Assembly (NCBI RefSeq): GCF_001297125.1
Contig: NZ_LHPC01000050.1
Span: forward strand, 51,351 to 115,350
Length of the DNA stretch: 64,000 bases
Direction: 5' to 3'
Source: Pseudomonas sp. RIT-PI-q
GTDB lineage: Bacteria; Pseudomonadota; Gammaproteobacteria; Pseudomonadales; Pseudomonadaceae
Position numbers and translations under genes: made by a program. The notes under the pieces were generated by a model. The model did not search any database and was not told the origin of the DNA. It saw only the letters and a program-made list of their open reading frames with translations. This document shows, piece by piece, positions 35,208 to 42,667 of this stretch; position 1 is the first letter of the stretch, and each line of letters opens with the position of its first letter.

Positions 35208-36223
35208 CAGATCAGCTCCACTTTTTCAGCGGCCGCGAATTTCTCCAGCTGCTCGATCACGTAGCCTTCGTTGCGACCGTTGTAATCCTCGACACGGGAA
35301 CGTTTCGGGTTCTCGATCAAGTGACGGCGCCAGCTGCTGTCCTGGAAGTAAATCGATAGGTTGTCCCAGCTGGTGACAACAACGGCGTTGACCGGAAAGT
35401 GCGGTACGGTAAAGGTCGGCAGACCGCCGTAAGTCGCGATGACCTGAGCACTTTCAATGCGTTCTTTCTCGGTCGGTTTGCCGGCCTGGTTCGAATACAG
35501 CTTGGCCTTGTCGCTCGCCAACAGATCACTGCCGACGATGGCAATCAGGTCGCCGCCGTCACGGAACACGGAGTCGATCATCTGCTTGACGTCGTGCACC
35601 AGGGCATCGAGGTTTTCGTAGTCGCCGCCCGCGCCGAGGGTGATTTTCCCTGCGGTCGCGCCTTCCTCAAGCACCTGCTCAGGGATCTGCTCGCGAGCGA
35701 TTTGCAACCAGCCCTTGTTCACGTCCTGCAGCATTGGGCTGGTGGCTAGGTTGGTCTGGATGGCAGCGGTCAAGCCGTGCCAGCCGATCATGATGCGATC
35801 CAGGGCGATTTGCTTCTGCACTGCCGCCGAGTAGCGATCGGCAAAGTCCGGGAACTTCGCCCAGCTGTCGATCTTGGCGAACGGCAGACCGACGTCCGAC
35901 TCAGTGTGAAACAGCTCGTAGCCCAGGCCGTTCAGGTCGGAAACGTCTTTCGCTTCGCGGTCGGTGGTCTTGGTGTTGGTGCGGCTGGTCACTGGACCAT
36001 TCACACCGAACATGACCTTCTCGCCCTTGATCTCAGTCACCGGCACAACGTTGATGCGTTCGAGGAAATCCGCACGCTCGGTGATCTTGTCGTTCAGTTC
36101 CTGGGCAATGCTCGGTTCGACGTTGAACTGGCGAGTCACGTCGACACCGTAGGTCTCGGCGATCGCTTCACGTAGCGAGGCGTATTGCTTCAGAGCACGA
36201 TTGCTCAAAGATTGCTGGCTCAT
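35207..36223 (-). CDS. Major capsid protein (P2 gpN type)
   Basis: 338-aa capsid protein. ATG 36223 is chosen because the true gpN opening MSQQSLSNRALKQYASL begins there; the longer frame from 36364 adds only scaffold-gene shadow. P2 gpN-type capsids are cleaved after a short N-terminal segment by the scaffold-protease, which is encoded just upstream. Confidence 0.92.
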   Translation of the reverse strand: MSQQSLSNRALKQYASLREAIAETYGVDVTRQFNVEPSIAQELNDKITERADFLERINVVPVTEIKGEKVMFGVNGPVTSRTNTKTTDREAKDVSDLNGLGYELFHTESDVGLPFAKIDSWAKFPDFADRYSAAVQKQIALDRIMIGWHGLTAAIQTNLATSPMLQDVNKGWLQIAREQIPEQVLEEGATAGKITLGAGGDYENLDALVHDVKQMIDSVFRDGGDLIAIVGSDLLASDKAKLYSNQAGKPTEKERIESAQVIATYGGLPTFTVPHFPVNAVVVTSWDNLSIYFQDSSWRRHLIENPKRSRVEDYNGRNEGYVIEQLEKFAAAEKVELI

Positions 36224-36224
36224 G

Positions 36225-37133
36225 TCACAGCACCCGCTTTTTGATTTCGGTGGAACCGGTGGTTTTCGGCAAAGGCTGACCGGTGGTGGTGTTGAAGGCT
36301 TTTTCCAGCAGCGCTTCGATACGATCGAGACGCTTGCTGTCGCCACCCTTCTTGGCGAACTCACGATCCGCTTCGGCCTCAGTCACGATGGCGTCGACGG
36401 CTTCTTTCACGTCATCGACTTCAGTGGTCGCCGGGTCGGTGACTTCAACCGTCGCCGGTTCGATCACAGCGGCGAGGCCGGTGACGACGAGGCCGAGTTG
36501 TTCGATCAAGGCCTTCAACGCCTTGGCTGTAGCTTCATCCATTGGGGGTTTGCTCTCGGTGGGGGTGGTCTGGGTCGTTTCGGTGGTGGTGTCATCAACA
36601 GCGAAGCGCTTGAACAGGCGGGTCAGCAGGTTGGTCAACTTGCCAATTTCTCCCTTGGGCTCCTCATCACCCAGCTCGCCAAGAGGGACAGACGCGGCGT
36701 AATGCACGGGTTCGCCGGTTTTGCGGGAAAAGTAGAGTTCCTGGGTGCCCAGGCTGGCCGGCGAATCGGTCACGGCAAGGCCAGATAGGTAGGCTTTGCC
36801 GCTGTTTGCGAAGTTCGGGGTGATTTCGATGCTGGTGAACAGCTTCTCGCCCTGGTCATTGAGGCAGAGCAACTTGTCATTAGGCTTGAGCTGGGCTTCC
36901 AAACCGACTTGGCCTGGCTCCAGGTCGTCCGCTTCTTCCACCAGGCGTACCGCGAAGACGGCCCCGTAGGAACCGGGCCAGCGTTCGTGTTCACACCAGA
37001 TCACCGCCGTGTATTTGGTTGGGCTGTAGGTCTCAGCGATATCACGCAGTTCCTGGGGAAGGATCTCGCGACCATCAGCGGTGGTGCCGCTGGTGGCGAC
37101 ACGTTTCCAGAACGAAACAAGGGAACGGGGCAT
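36225..37133 (-). CDS. Capsid scaffolding protein / protease (gpO type)
   Basis: 302-aa bifunctional protein: N-terminal serine-protease domain (about 1-160, with WCEHERWPGSYGAVFAVR and LAVTDSPASLGTQE) and a helical scaffold C-terminus (about 190-290, Thr/Glu rich). It directs procapsid assembly and trims capsid proteins. First gene of the late operon, transcribed away from the terminase gene. Confidence 0.9.
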   Translation of the reverse strand: MPRSLVSFWKRVATSGTTADGREILPQELRDIAETYSPTKYTAVIWCEHERWPGSYGAVFAVRLVEEADDLEPGQVGLEAQLKPNDKLLCLNDQGEKLFTSIEITPNFANSGKAYLSGLAVTDSPASLGTQELYFSRKTGEPVHYAASVPLGELGDEEPKGEIGKLTNLLTRLFKRFAVDDTTTETTQTTPTESKPPMDEATAKALKALIEQLGLVVTGLAAVIEPATVEVTDPATTEVDDVKEAVDAIVTEAEADREFAKKGGDSKRLDRIEALLEKAFNTTTGQPLPKTTGSTEIKKRVL

Positions 37134-37289
37134 GGGCGATAACTGCGCTCAATCGGTGATTTGAGCCGCCACGATATGCACCGGCAGACCACCAAACAAA
37201 CGGTTCACTTTTGCCTTGGTCCTATTTCGCGGATATAGGTCAAGCCCGGATTTTCAGCTCACGTTTATAGCGTTTTCGCCGCATAGACT
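37134..37289. promoter_or_regulatory. Divergent late promoter region
   Basis: 156 bp between the scaffold gene (minus) and large terminase gene (plus). In P2-like phages the late promoters here are activated by the Ogr protein, whose homologue is at 40215. An inverted repeat CCTAT-N9-ATAGG at 37221-37239 is a candidate site. I did not find a clear TGT-N12-ACA P2 Ogr box. Confidence 0.55.
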
Positions 37290-39359
37290 GTGGCCATGCC
37301 ATACGCCCCCGAACTTAAAGAAGCCGCTAAACGCCTCTATTTGCGCCGCTGCAAGCCGCGTGAAATTCAGGCGCAACTGTCCCTGCCCAACATCCGAATC
37401 ATTTACTACTGGATCCGCCAGGGTGAGTGGGACGACATGCTGTCGGACGAGGAACCGCTGACGGCTGTAGGCCGCCGAATCACCCTCCTCCTGGACAAAT
37501 CCACATCATTGACCAAGGGCGACCTGGACGAGCTCGATCGTCTGACTACTGTCCGCGATCGACTGTTGAAGCAATCCGCGAAACCGGCACCGGCGCCGAT
37601 CGGTGATCTACCGGCGGACGATGGACAGCGTAAAGAAGGACAACGGAACGAGCGCCGGGAGCGAGGCGATCGCAACGACAAGGGCGGGAAGAAGCGCGAG
37701 AAGAAGGCTAAAAACGAAGTCGGCGAGTTGACCGAGGTGGACTTCCTCGACAAGTTCATCAGCAAAATGTACGGCTATCAGAAGGAGTTGTTTGCCGCCA
37801 AACAGAACCCGCTGACGAGCCGGATCCGGAACATCCTCAAAAGCCGCCAAGTGGGGCTGACGTACTACTTCGCCGGCGAAGCATTTATGGACGCCGTGCT
37901 AACCGGTGACAACCAGATCTTTCTGTCGGCCAGCCGTGCCCAGTCCGAGATTTTCCGCAGCTACATCGTGTCGTTCGCACAGGAATGGTTCGGCCTGGAG
38001 CTGACCGGCAACCCGATCGTGCTGAGCAAAAACGGCAAGCCATGGGCCGAGTTGCGTTTCCTCAGCACCAACAGCAGCACCGCACAGGGTCACCATGGCC
38101 ACGTCTACGTTGACGAATATTTCTGGATCCGCGACTTCGAAAAGCTGAACACCGTCGCCAGTGCGATGGCCACACACAAGAAGTGGCGGAAGACTTATTT
38201 CTCAACGCCCAGCGCGGTATCGCACCAGGCGTACCCGTTCTGGACCGGTGAGAAATTCCGCAACAGCAAACGCAAGAACGCCAAGGATCCGTGGCCCAGC
38301 GAAGCCCAAGCCGCGGCTGGCTCGCTGTGTCCGGACGGGCAATGGCGCAAGGTCATCACCATCCTCGATGCCATTGCCGGCGGCTGCGATCTGTTCGACC
38401 TCGAGCAGCTGCAGCTGGAGTACGACGAGGACAAATTTCAACAGCTGTTCATGTGCAAATTCATCGACAGCACGCAGAGCGCCTTTTCCCTGGTCGACCT
38501 GGAGCGCTGTTACTCCGACCTGTCGTTGTGGACTGACTACGACCCCGACGATCCACGCCCATTTGGCAACAGCCCCGTCTGGATCGGCTACGACCCCAGC
38601 CGTACCCGCGACGATGCCAGCTGCGTGGTTATCGCACCGCCGCTCGAGGACGGCGGCAAGTTCCGAATCTTGGAGAAGCACAGCTGGCGCGGGCAATCGT
38701 TCAAGTACCAGGCCGACCAGGTCAAGAAACTCACCGAGCGCTTCAACGTGCAGCACATTGGCATCGATACCACCGGCATCGGTTACGGCGTGTTCGACCT
38801 GGTGCGCGACTTCTACCCGCGTGCGACCTCGATCCACTACAGCCTCGAAACCAAAAATACCCTGGTGCTCAAGGCACAGGACACGATCCAAGGCAGCCGC
38901 ATCGAGTGGGATGCCGGCTGGAACGATATCGCTCAGGCCTTCCTGACGATCAAGCGCGGCACCACTGGCGGCGGTCAAGTCACCTACAGCGCATCACGCA
39001 CTGACGCCTCCGGTCATGCCGATATTGCCTGGGCGATCATGCACGCCTTGGCCCATGAACCTCTCAACACCAACAAACAGCGGCGCAGCCGCTACACATT
39101 TAGCGGATCAAGCACCCATGGGCAAACCAGCAAAAAATCAGCCGCAACCACCGGCAACCGGTCCGATGCGAGCGTTTTCATTCGGTGCACCGGAACAGGT
39201 TCTGACCGAAAACATCGGGCACTACCTGGGCGTGTTCGCCACCCACGACGGACGAACCTACACGCCACCGGTGTCACGCCAAGGCCTGGCCAAATTGCTG
39301 CGCGCCAACGCGCACCACGGAGCCATTCCGGGGTTCAAGCGCAACCTGTTGCTGCGTGA
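37290..39359 (+). CDS. Terminase large subunit (gpP type)
   Basis: DNA-packaging motor. About 590 N-terminal residues match P2 gpP: a helix-turn-helix-like start (RLYLRRCKPREIQAQLSLPN), Walker A-like region around KSRQVGLTYYFAG, Walker B-like HVYVDEYFW (about 275) and nuclease acid GYDPSRTRDDAS (about 435). The frame does not stop at the usual place but runs 80 residues further, overlapping the portal gene by 242 bp in another frame. That tail looks noncoding, so either the normal stop was lost or a frameshift occurred near 39090. Confidence 0.88.
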   Translation: MAMPYAPELKEAAKRLYLRRCKPREIQAQLSLPNIRIIYYWIRQGEWDDMLSDEEPLTAVGRRITLLLDKSTSLTKGDLDELDRLTTVRDRLLKQSAKPAPAPIGDLPADDGQRKEGQRNERRERGDRNDKGGKKREKKAKNEVGELTEVDFLDKFISKMYGYQKELFAAKQNPLTSRIRNILKSRQVGLTYYFAGEAFMDAVLTGDNQIFLSASRAQSEIFRSYIVSFAQEWFGLELTGNPIVLSKNGKPWAELRFLSTNSSTAQGHHGHVYVDEYFWIRDFEKLNTVASAMATHKKWRKTYFSTPSAVSHQAYPFWTGEKFRNSKRKNAKDPWPSEAQAAAGSLCPDGQWRKVITILDAIAGGCDLFDLEQLQLEYDEDKFQQLFMCKFIDSTQSAFSLVDLERCYSDLSLWTDYDPDDPRPFGNSPVWIGYDPSRTRDDASCVVIAPPLEDGGKFRILEKHSWRGQSFKYQADQVKKLTERFNVQHIGIDTTGIGYGVFDLVRDFYPRATSIHYSLETKNTLVLKAQDTIQGSRIEWDAGWNDIAQAFLTIKRGTTGGGQVTYSASRTDASGHADIAWAIMHALAHEPLNTNKQRRSRYTFSGSSTHGQTSKKSAATTGNRSDASVFIRCTGTGSDRKHRALPGRVRHPRRTNLHATGVTPRPGQIAARQRAPRSHSGVQAQPVAA

Positions 39360-40149
39360 GTTCGTATCGTCCAAAGGCTGCTCAATCAAGACCATGAGCT
39401 GTGCAGCGCTGGATTTTATGGTGTTCGGCGAGGCGTATTTTCGCCGTAACCGAAACGCGTTCGGCCAGGTGCTGGAGATGGACCACCTGCCGGCGATCAA
39501 CATGCGAGTCAAAGTGGGTGGCGGGTTTGTGATGCTGCAGAAGGACGGCAAAGAGTTGGAGTTCAAAGAGGACGAGGTTGAGCACGTCATGAACTATGAC
39601 GTGGAACAAAACATCTACGGCGTGCCTGAGTACCTGGGCGGCATGCAGGCGCTGCTGCTCAATGAGGCCGCTACCCTCTTCCGCCGGCGCTACTACAGCA
39701 ACGGCGCCCATGCGGGCTATATCTTCTACACCAACGACCCAAACCTGACTGAGGACGACGAAGAATCGTTGCGCGAACAGATCAGCGCAAGCAAAGGCGT
39801 GGGCAACTTCCGATCGTTATTCGTGAACATCCCCGGTGGCACTGAGAAGGCAATTCAGATCATTCCAGTCGGGGATTTCCAGGCCAAGGACGAGCTGGAA
39901 AAAGTGAAGAACATCACCCGAAACGACGTCATTGCGGCTTGGCGCATGAACCCTGCACTGGCCGGCATCATCCCGGAAAATAACGTGGGATTTGGCGATA
40001 TCGAAAAGATTGATCGGGTGTACACCAGCAACGAGATTCGTCCGATCTGCCAGCTGTTCAACCAGTTAAATGACACGCTTCGCGAAGACAGGCGATTCAC
40101 CTGGATAAAGCCAGAAGAGGCAGTTGATTCAACCACATCAAGTGCATAG
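39118..40149 (+). CDS. Portal protein (gpQ / PBSX type)
   Basis: 343-aa portal vertex protein. ATG 39118 (MGKPAKNQPQPP) is chosen because the upstream part of the frame lies inside the terminase core and portals start about 25 residues before RAFSFGAPE. Characteristic are NLTEDDEESLREQISASKG and NPALAGIIPENNVGFGDIEK (in parts). The portal forms the dodecameric ring through which DNA passes. It ends 65 bp before the Ogr-like gene. Confidence 0.9.
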   Translation: MGKPAKNQPQPPATGPMRAFSFGAPEQVLTENIGHYLGVFATHDGRTYTPPVSRQGLAKLLRANAHHGAIPGFKRNLLLREFVSSKGCSIKTMSCAALDFMVFGEAYFRRNRNAFGQVLEMDHLPAINMRVKVGGGFVMLQKDGKELEFKEDEVEHVMNYDVEQNIYGVPEYLGGMQALLLNEAATLFRRRYYSNGAHAGYIFYTNDPNLTEDDEESLREQISASKGVGNFRSLFVNIPGGTEKAIQIIPVGDFQAKDELEKVKNITRNDVIAAWRMNPALAGIIPENNVGFGDIEKIDRVYTSNEIRPICQLFNQLNDTLREDRRFTWIKPEEAVDSTTSSA

Positions 40150-40214
40150 TACAGAGATTGCCACTACATATTGTGGCAAGATAGTGGCGATTGGTTGCCC
40201 TGGGGAGGGACACA

Positions 40215-40472
40215 ATGCGAGTTGTATGCAAATGCGGACACAAGGGGCGTATCGCTTCGAGAGAGGAGCTTTCCGTGGATTTCGCGAAGCTGTACTGCCA
40301 GTGCCTGAACGCAAAGTGCGGGCACACATGGGTCGCGAACCTAACGTTTTCACACACGCTGAGCCCGTCAGCTCAGTCATTCGAAAGGATGTTGTTCGAC
40401 CGTTTGAGGGATATGCCCAGGGCAAAACAGCGTGAGCTATTTGAGCAGCTTGGTTCACAAGCGGTGGCGTAA
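40215..40472 (+). CDS. Ogr/Delta-type late transcription activator
   Basis: 85-aa zinc-binding protein with CKCGHKG near the N-terminus and YCQCLNAKCGHTW near residue 27, the Ogr/Delta pattern. These proteins recruit RNA polymerase to phage late promoters. ATG 40215 follows GGGGAGGGA; an earlier in-frame start at 40191 lacks such a site. Located behind the portal gene, next to the early region. Confidence 0.85.
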   Translation: MRVVCKCGHKGRIASREELSVDFAKLYCQCLNAKCGHTWVANLTFSHTLSPSAQSFERMLFDRLRDMPRAKQRELFEQLGSQAVA

Positions 40473-40541
40473 GGCGCAAACCGCCGACTCAAGGTTGTCG
40501 GCGATCGGTTACATGGAATGGGCGACTGACGATCGGGAATA

Positions 40542-40727
40542 TCAGCTGCTGACCGGCCCTTTGGGATTGGTCGCGAGTACCTGGGACATCCGCCGAAGTT
40601 GAAGTTGCTCCTGCTCATTCAACAGGCGGTACGCCCGAATGAGACGACGTTCAATCTTGGTCAGGTTAATCCATTCGGACTCGGTGGTTCCGACATTACC
40701 AAGCTCGTCTTTCTTGCGATCCAACAT
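40542..40727 (-). CDS. Hypothetical small protein near the immunity region
   Basis: 61-aa helical protein with WINLTKIERRLIRAYRLL and LQLRRMSQVLA (in parts). This is the kind of helix pair found at the C-termini of small phage regulators, but it has no DNA-binding helix-turn-helix of its own. It is divergent from the Ogr-like gene's strand and may be transcribed with the repressor gene upstream. Confidence 0.5.
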   Translation of the reverse strand: MLDRKKDELGNVGTTESEWINLTKIERRLIRAYRLLNEQEQLQLRRMSQVLATNPKGPVSS

Positions 40728-40828
40728 GCTTACTGCTCCATAAAGTGCATTGCTGAATCGACGTTGACGGGGCCGGATCGGGCTTTAGTACAAGGGGGCG
40801 ACGAATGCCGCACATGATTTGTTACAAG

Positions 40829-41179
40829 TTAATTCCGATGACGGGCGGCGTCGTCGGCCATGGCTTGCAGGAAACGACGAATCGCCTCCTGGTCGAATGG
40901 TGTGATGCTTCTGTATTGCTTTACTAGCAGGTCTTCGACGTTGCTGAGAGCGTCCACCGCCAACGTAGTGCGCATGCCATTGAGGATATAGGGGACATCA
41001 AAACCGAACTGGCTCGCGACTTTGCTCAAGTAAGACGCTGTCGCATCACTCGTTCCAGCTTCGTAATTGGCTTGGGTCCGTTTGGCTATTCCAAGCGCGT
41101 CTGCGATCTCGTTCTGCGTTAAAGCGCAACGCTTACGTTCTTCCTGCAGTCGGGAGCCTATCTCTTCGGAAAGGTGCAA
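40829..41179 (-). CDS. CI-like repressor (XRE family)
   Basis: 116-aa repressor that should maintain lysogeny. The helix-turn-helix spans about residues 17-36 (LTQNEIADALGIAKRTQANYE) and there is a short C-terminal dimerisation region; no LexA-like self-cleavage domain is present. It cannot therefore be directly SOS-cleaved, as in P2. It is divergent from the Cro-like gene, with TGCA repeats between them. Confidence 0.87.
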   Translation of the reverse strand: MHLSEEIGSRLQEERKRCALTQNEIADALGIAKRTQANYEAGTSDATASYLSKVASQFGFDVPYILNGMRTTLAVDALSNVEDLLVKQYRSITPFDQEAIRRFLQAMADDAARHRN

Positions 41180-41199
41180 AATTATTCATCTCTTATATT

Positions 41200-41263
41200 T
41201 ACAAATGCATCTAAGTGCATCATTCTGCATCTCACACCACATGAAAATGCACGGAACTGCACT
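41200..41263. promoter_or_regulatory. Operator array: five TGCA repeats on a 10-bp pitch
   Basis: TGCA occurs at 41206, 41216, 41226, 41248 and 41258. The first three and the last two are each exactly 10 bp apart, with 22 bp between the groups. The sequence around them repeats as (A/C)TGCATC. This is a direct-repeat layout in the divergent switch region, so it is probably the binding array of the repressor or the Cro/Cox-like protein. Confidence 0.75.
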
Positions 41264-41476
41264 ATGCCTAACACAAGCATCACCGAGCAAGCCCGACAAC
41301 AAGCGCGTGAAAACTTGGTTAAACGCGGTCAATCCGCAAAGGACTTCGCTGAACAGCATAATCTGAATCCCAGCACCGTGTACGCGGTGCTGAGTGGCCA
41401 AAGCCGTTGTCGCCGTGGGGAGGCACATCGCGCCGCCGTACTACTTGGAATCAAAGACGGCGTGATTGAACAGTAA
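41264..41476 (+). CDS. Cro/Cox-like DNA-binding protein
   Basis: 70-aa protein with a helix-turn-helix (QSAKDFAEQHNLNPSTVYAVL, in parts, about residues 22-42). ATG 41264 (MPNTSITEQARQQ) is chosen; a longer frame to 41174 overlaps the operators. It faces the repressor gene and should switch off lysogeny and perhaps direct excision as Cox does in P2. Confidence 0.75.
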   Translation: MPNTSITEQARQQARENLVKRGQSAKDFAEQHNLNPSTVYAVLSGQSRCRRGEAHRAAVLLGIKDGVIEQ

Positions 41477-41505
41477 TGGTGCTGAGCCACAGGGAAAACC
41501 AGAAC

Positions 41506-41985
41506 ATGAAAAGTTTAGTTCTAAAGACTCGCCGAGAAGTAGTCAGCGCCATCATCTGTAGTTATCCAGGTGGACGGGAATGTGCTGCAGCGCGCATAGG
41601 TTTGGCGCAGAAAAAATTCGACAACCACGCTTATGAAAACAACAACAGCCGTCCGCTATCAGACACCCAGCTCTACCAGCTGGAGCAGGAAGCAGGCACG
41701 CAGCATTTACCCAATTACGTAGCAGCAATGTACGGCGGTTTGTTCGTTCCGGTGGCAGATCCGGAGAACTTGGACAATGTCGAGATGTACACCCTTTCGG
41801 TGAACGTTGCGGCCAAGCGGGGATGTGTTGACCAAGAAATTGCAAAGGCGTTGGCGGACGGATGCATTTCCGAAGTCGAAGCGGAACACATCCTCAATGC
41901 CCACAACCTGCACATGGCAGCACGTCACGCCGAAGTGCTGGCAGCCATCGACCTGTACCGCAACAAATCAGGGGTTACTCAATGA
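41506..41985 (+). CDS. CII-like phage regulatory protein
   Basis: 159-aa protein of the 'phage regulatory CII' type, with the opening MKSLVLKTRREVVSAII and the early helical region YPGGRECAAARIGLAQKKFDNHAYENN (parts). It may control the switch between repression and lytic transcription. ATG 41506 is used; an in-frame upstream start at 41476 overlaps the previous stop. Confidence 0.75.
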   Translation: MKSLVLKTRREVVSAIICSYPGGRECAAARIGLAQKKFDNHAYENNNSRPLSDTQLYQLEQEAGTQHLPNYVAAMYGGLFVPVADPENLDNVEMYTLSVNVAAKRGCVDQEIAKALADGCISEVEAEHILNAHNLHMAARHAEVLAAIDLYRNKSGVTQ

Positions 41986-42347
41986 ATCATCTGCCTGCGG
42001 TACTTGAATACCAGGACGTGCTCAAAGCCGCTGCGCTCGCATTTCTGGAGCGCCACCAATGCGAGCACCTAGGCGACGATCAACAGCTGTTCGACCGTGC
42101 AGTGCAGCACTTGGTGACCGACTACGACGTCTTGACGACCACAGCCGAAAAGCTTGTGCACCTGGCGTGCAGCGATATGTCAGCGATCCGCGATCGGCAG
42201 CGATTGGACATGAAGAGCAGCACATCGACGCACACAGTCATCATCGATCCCGCCACCGGTAACGCTTGGGCTGTTCCTGTCAGCCTGATCTACGAACGCA
42301 TTCTCAACGCACCGGACAACGGTCGTTTCCGCATAGCCGCACCGTAA
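41982..42347 (+). CDS. Conserved hypothetical phage protein
   Basis: 121-aa protein, coupled to the CII-like gene by ATGA (41982-41985). It is helical, with a C-terminal beta segment THTVIIDPATGNAWAVPVSL. Not a recognised family; it sits in the early operon between regulator and replication genes. Confidence 0.6.
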   Translation: MNHLPAVLEYQDVLKAAALAFLERHQCEHLGDDQQLFDRAVQHLVTDYDVLTTTAEKLVHLACSDMSAIRDRQRLDMKSSTSTHTVIIDPATGNAWAVPVSLIYERILNAPDNGRFRIAAP

Positions 42348-42419
42348 TACTCACCCACTGAATCGCCCGTCCCGCCGCTGTGGGTTTGGGTGAGCTGCGC
42401 CCGGAATAGAGGTTTGACG

Positions 42420-42665
42420 ATGGAAAACGCCATGAACATCAACGCAAAACTGACACCAGGTCAGGCCCAAGCGCTCTTGGCCAACCTGCGCGAGCAATAC
42501 CGTCTCAGCCTCAATGACCTCTGGTATGCAGATCAGTACCGCCTGATTCCTGATGGCTTGCGCCACGGATCAATTCTCGCCAACAGCCCGGTGATGGCTG
42601 CTCAAAAGCACCTGATCGGCGCCTTAATCCAGAGCCTCGGCCTTAGCCTAAAGGCAGTGAAGTAA
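42420..42665 (+). CDS. Hypothetical early protein
   Basis: 81-aa protein. ATG 42420 has a TAGAGG site about 8 bp upstream; an earlier GTG at 42390 lacks one. The sequence (LTPGQAQALLANLREQYRLSL) is helical and not in a family I can name. It ends 2 bp before the primase gene and is certainly in the same operon. Confidence 0.6.
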   Translation: MENAMNINAKLTPGQAQALLANLREQYRLSLNDLWYADQYRLIPDGLRHGSILANSPVMAAQKHLIGALIQSLGLSLKAVK

Positions 42666-42667
42666 TC

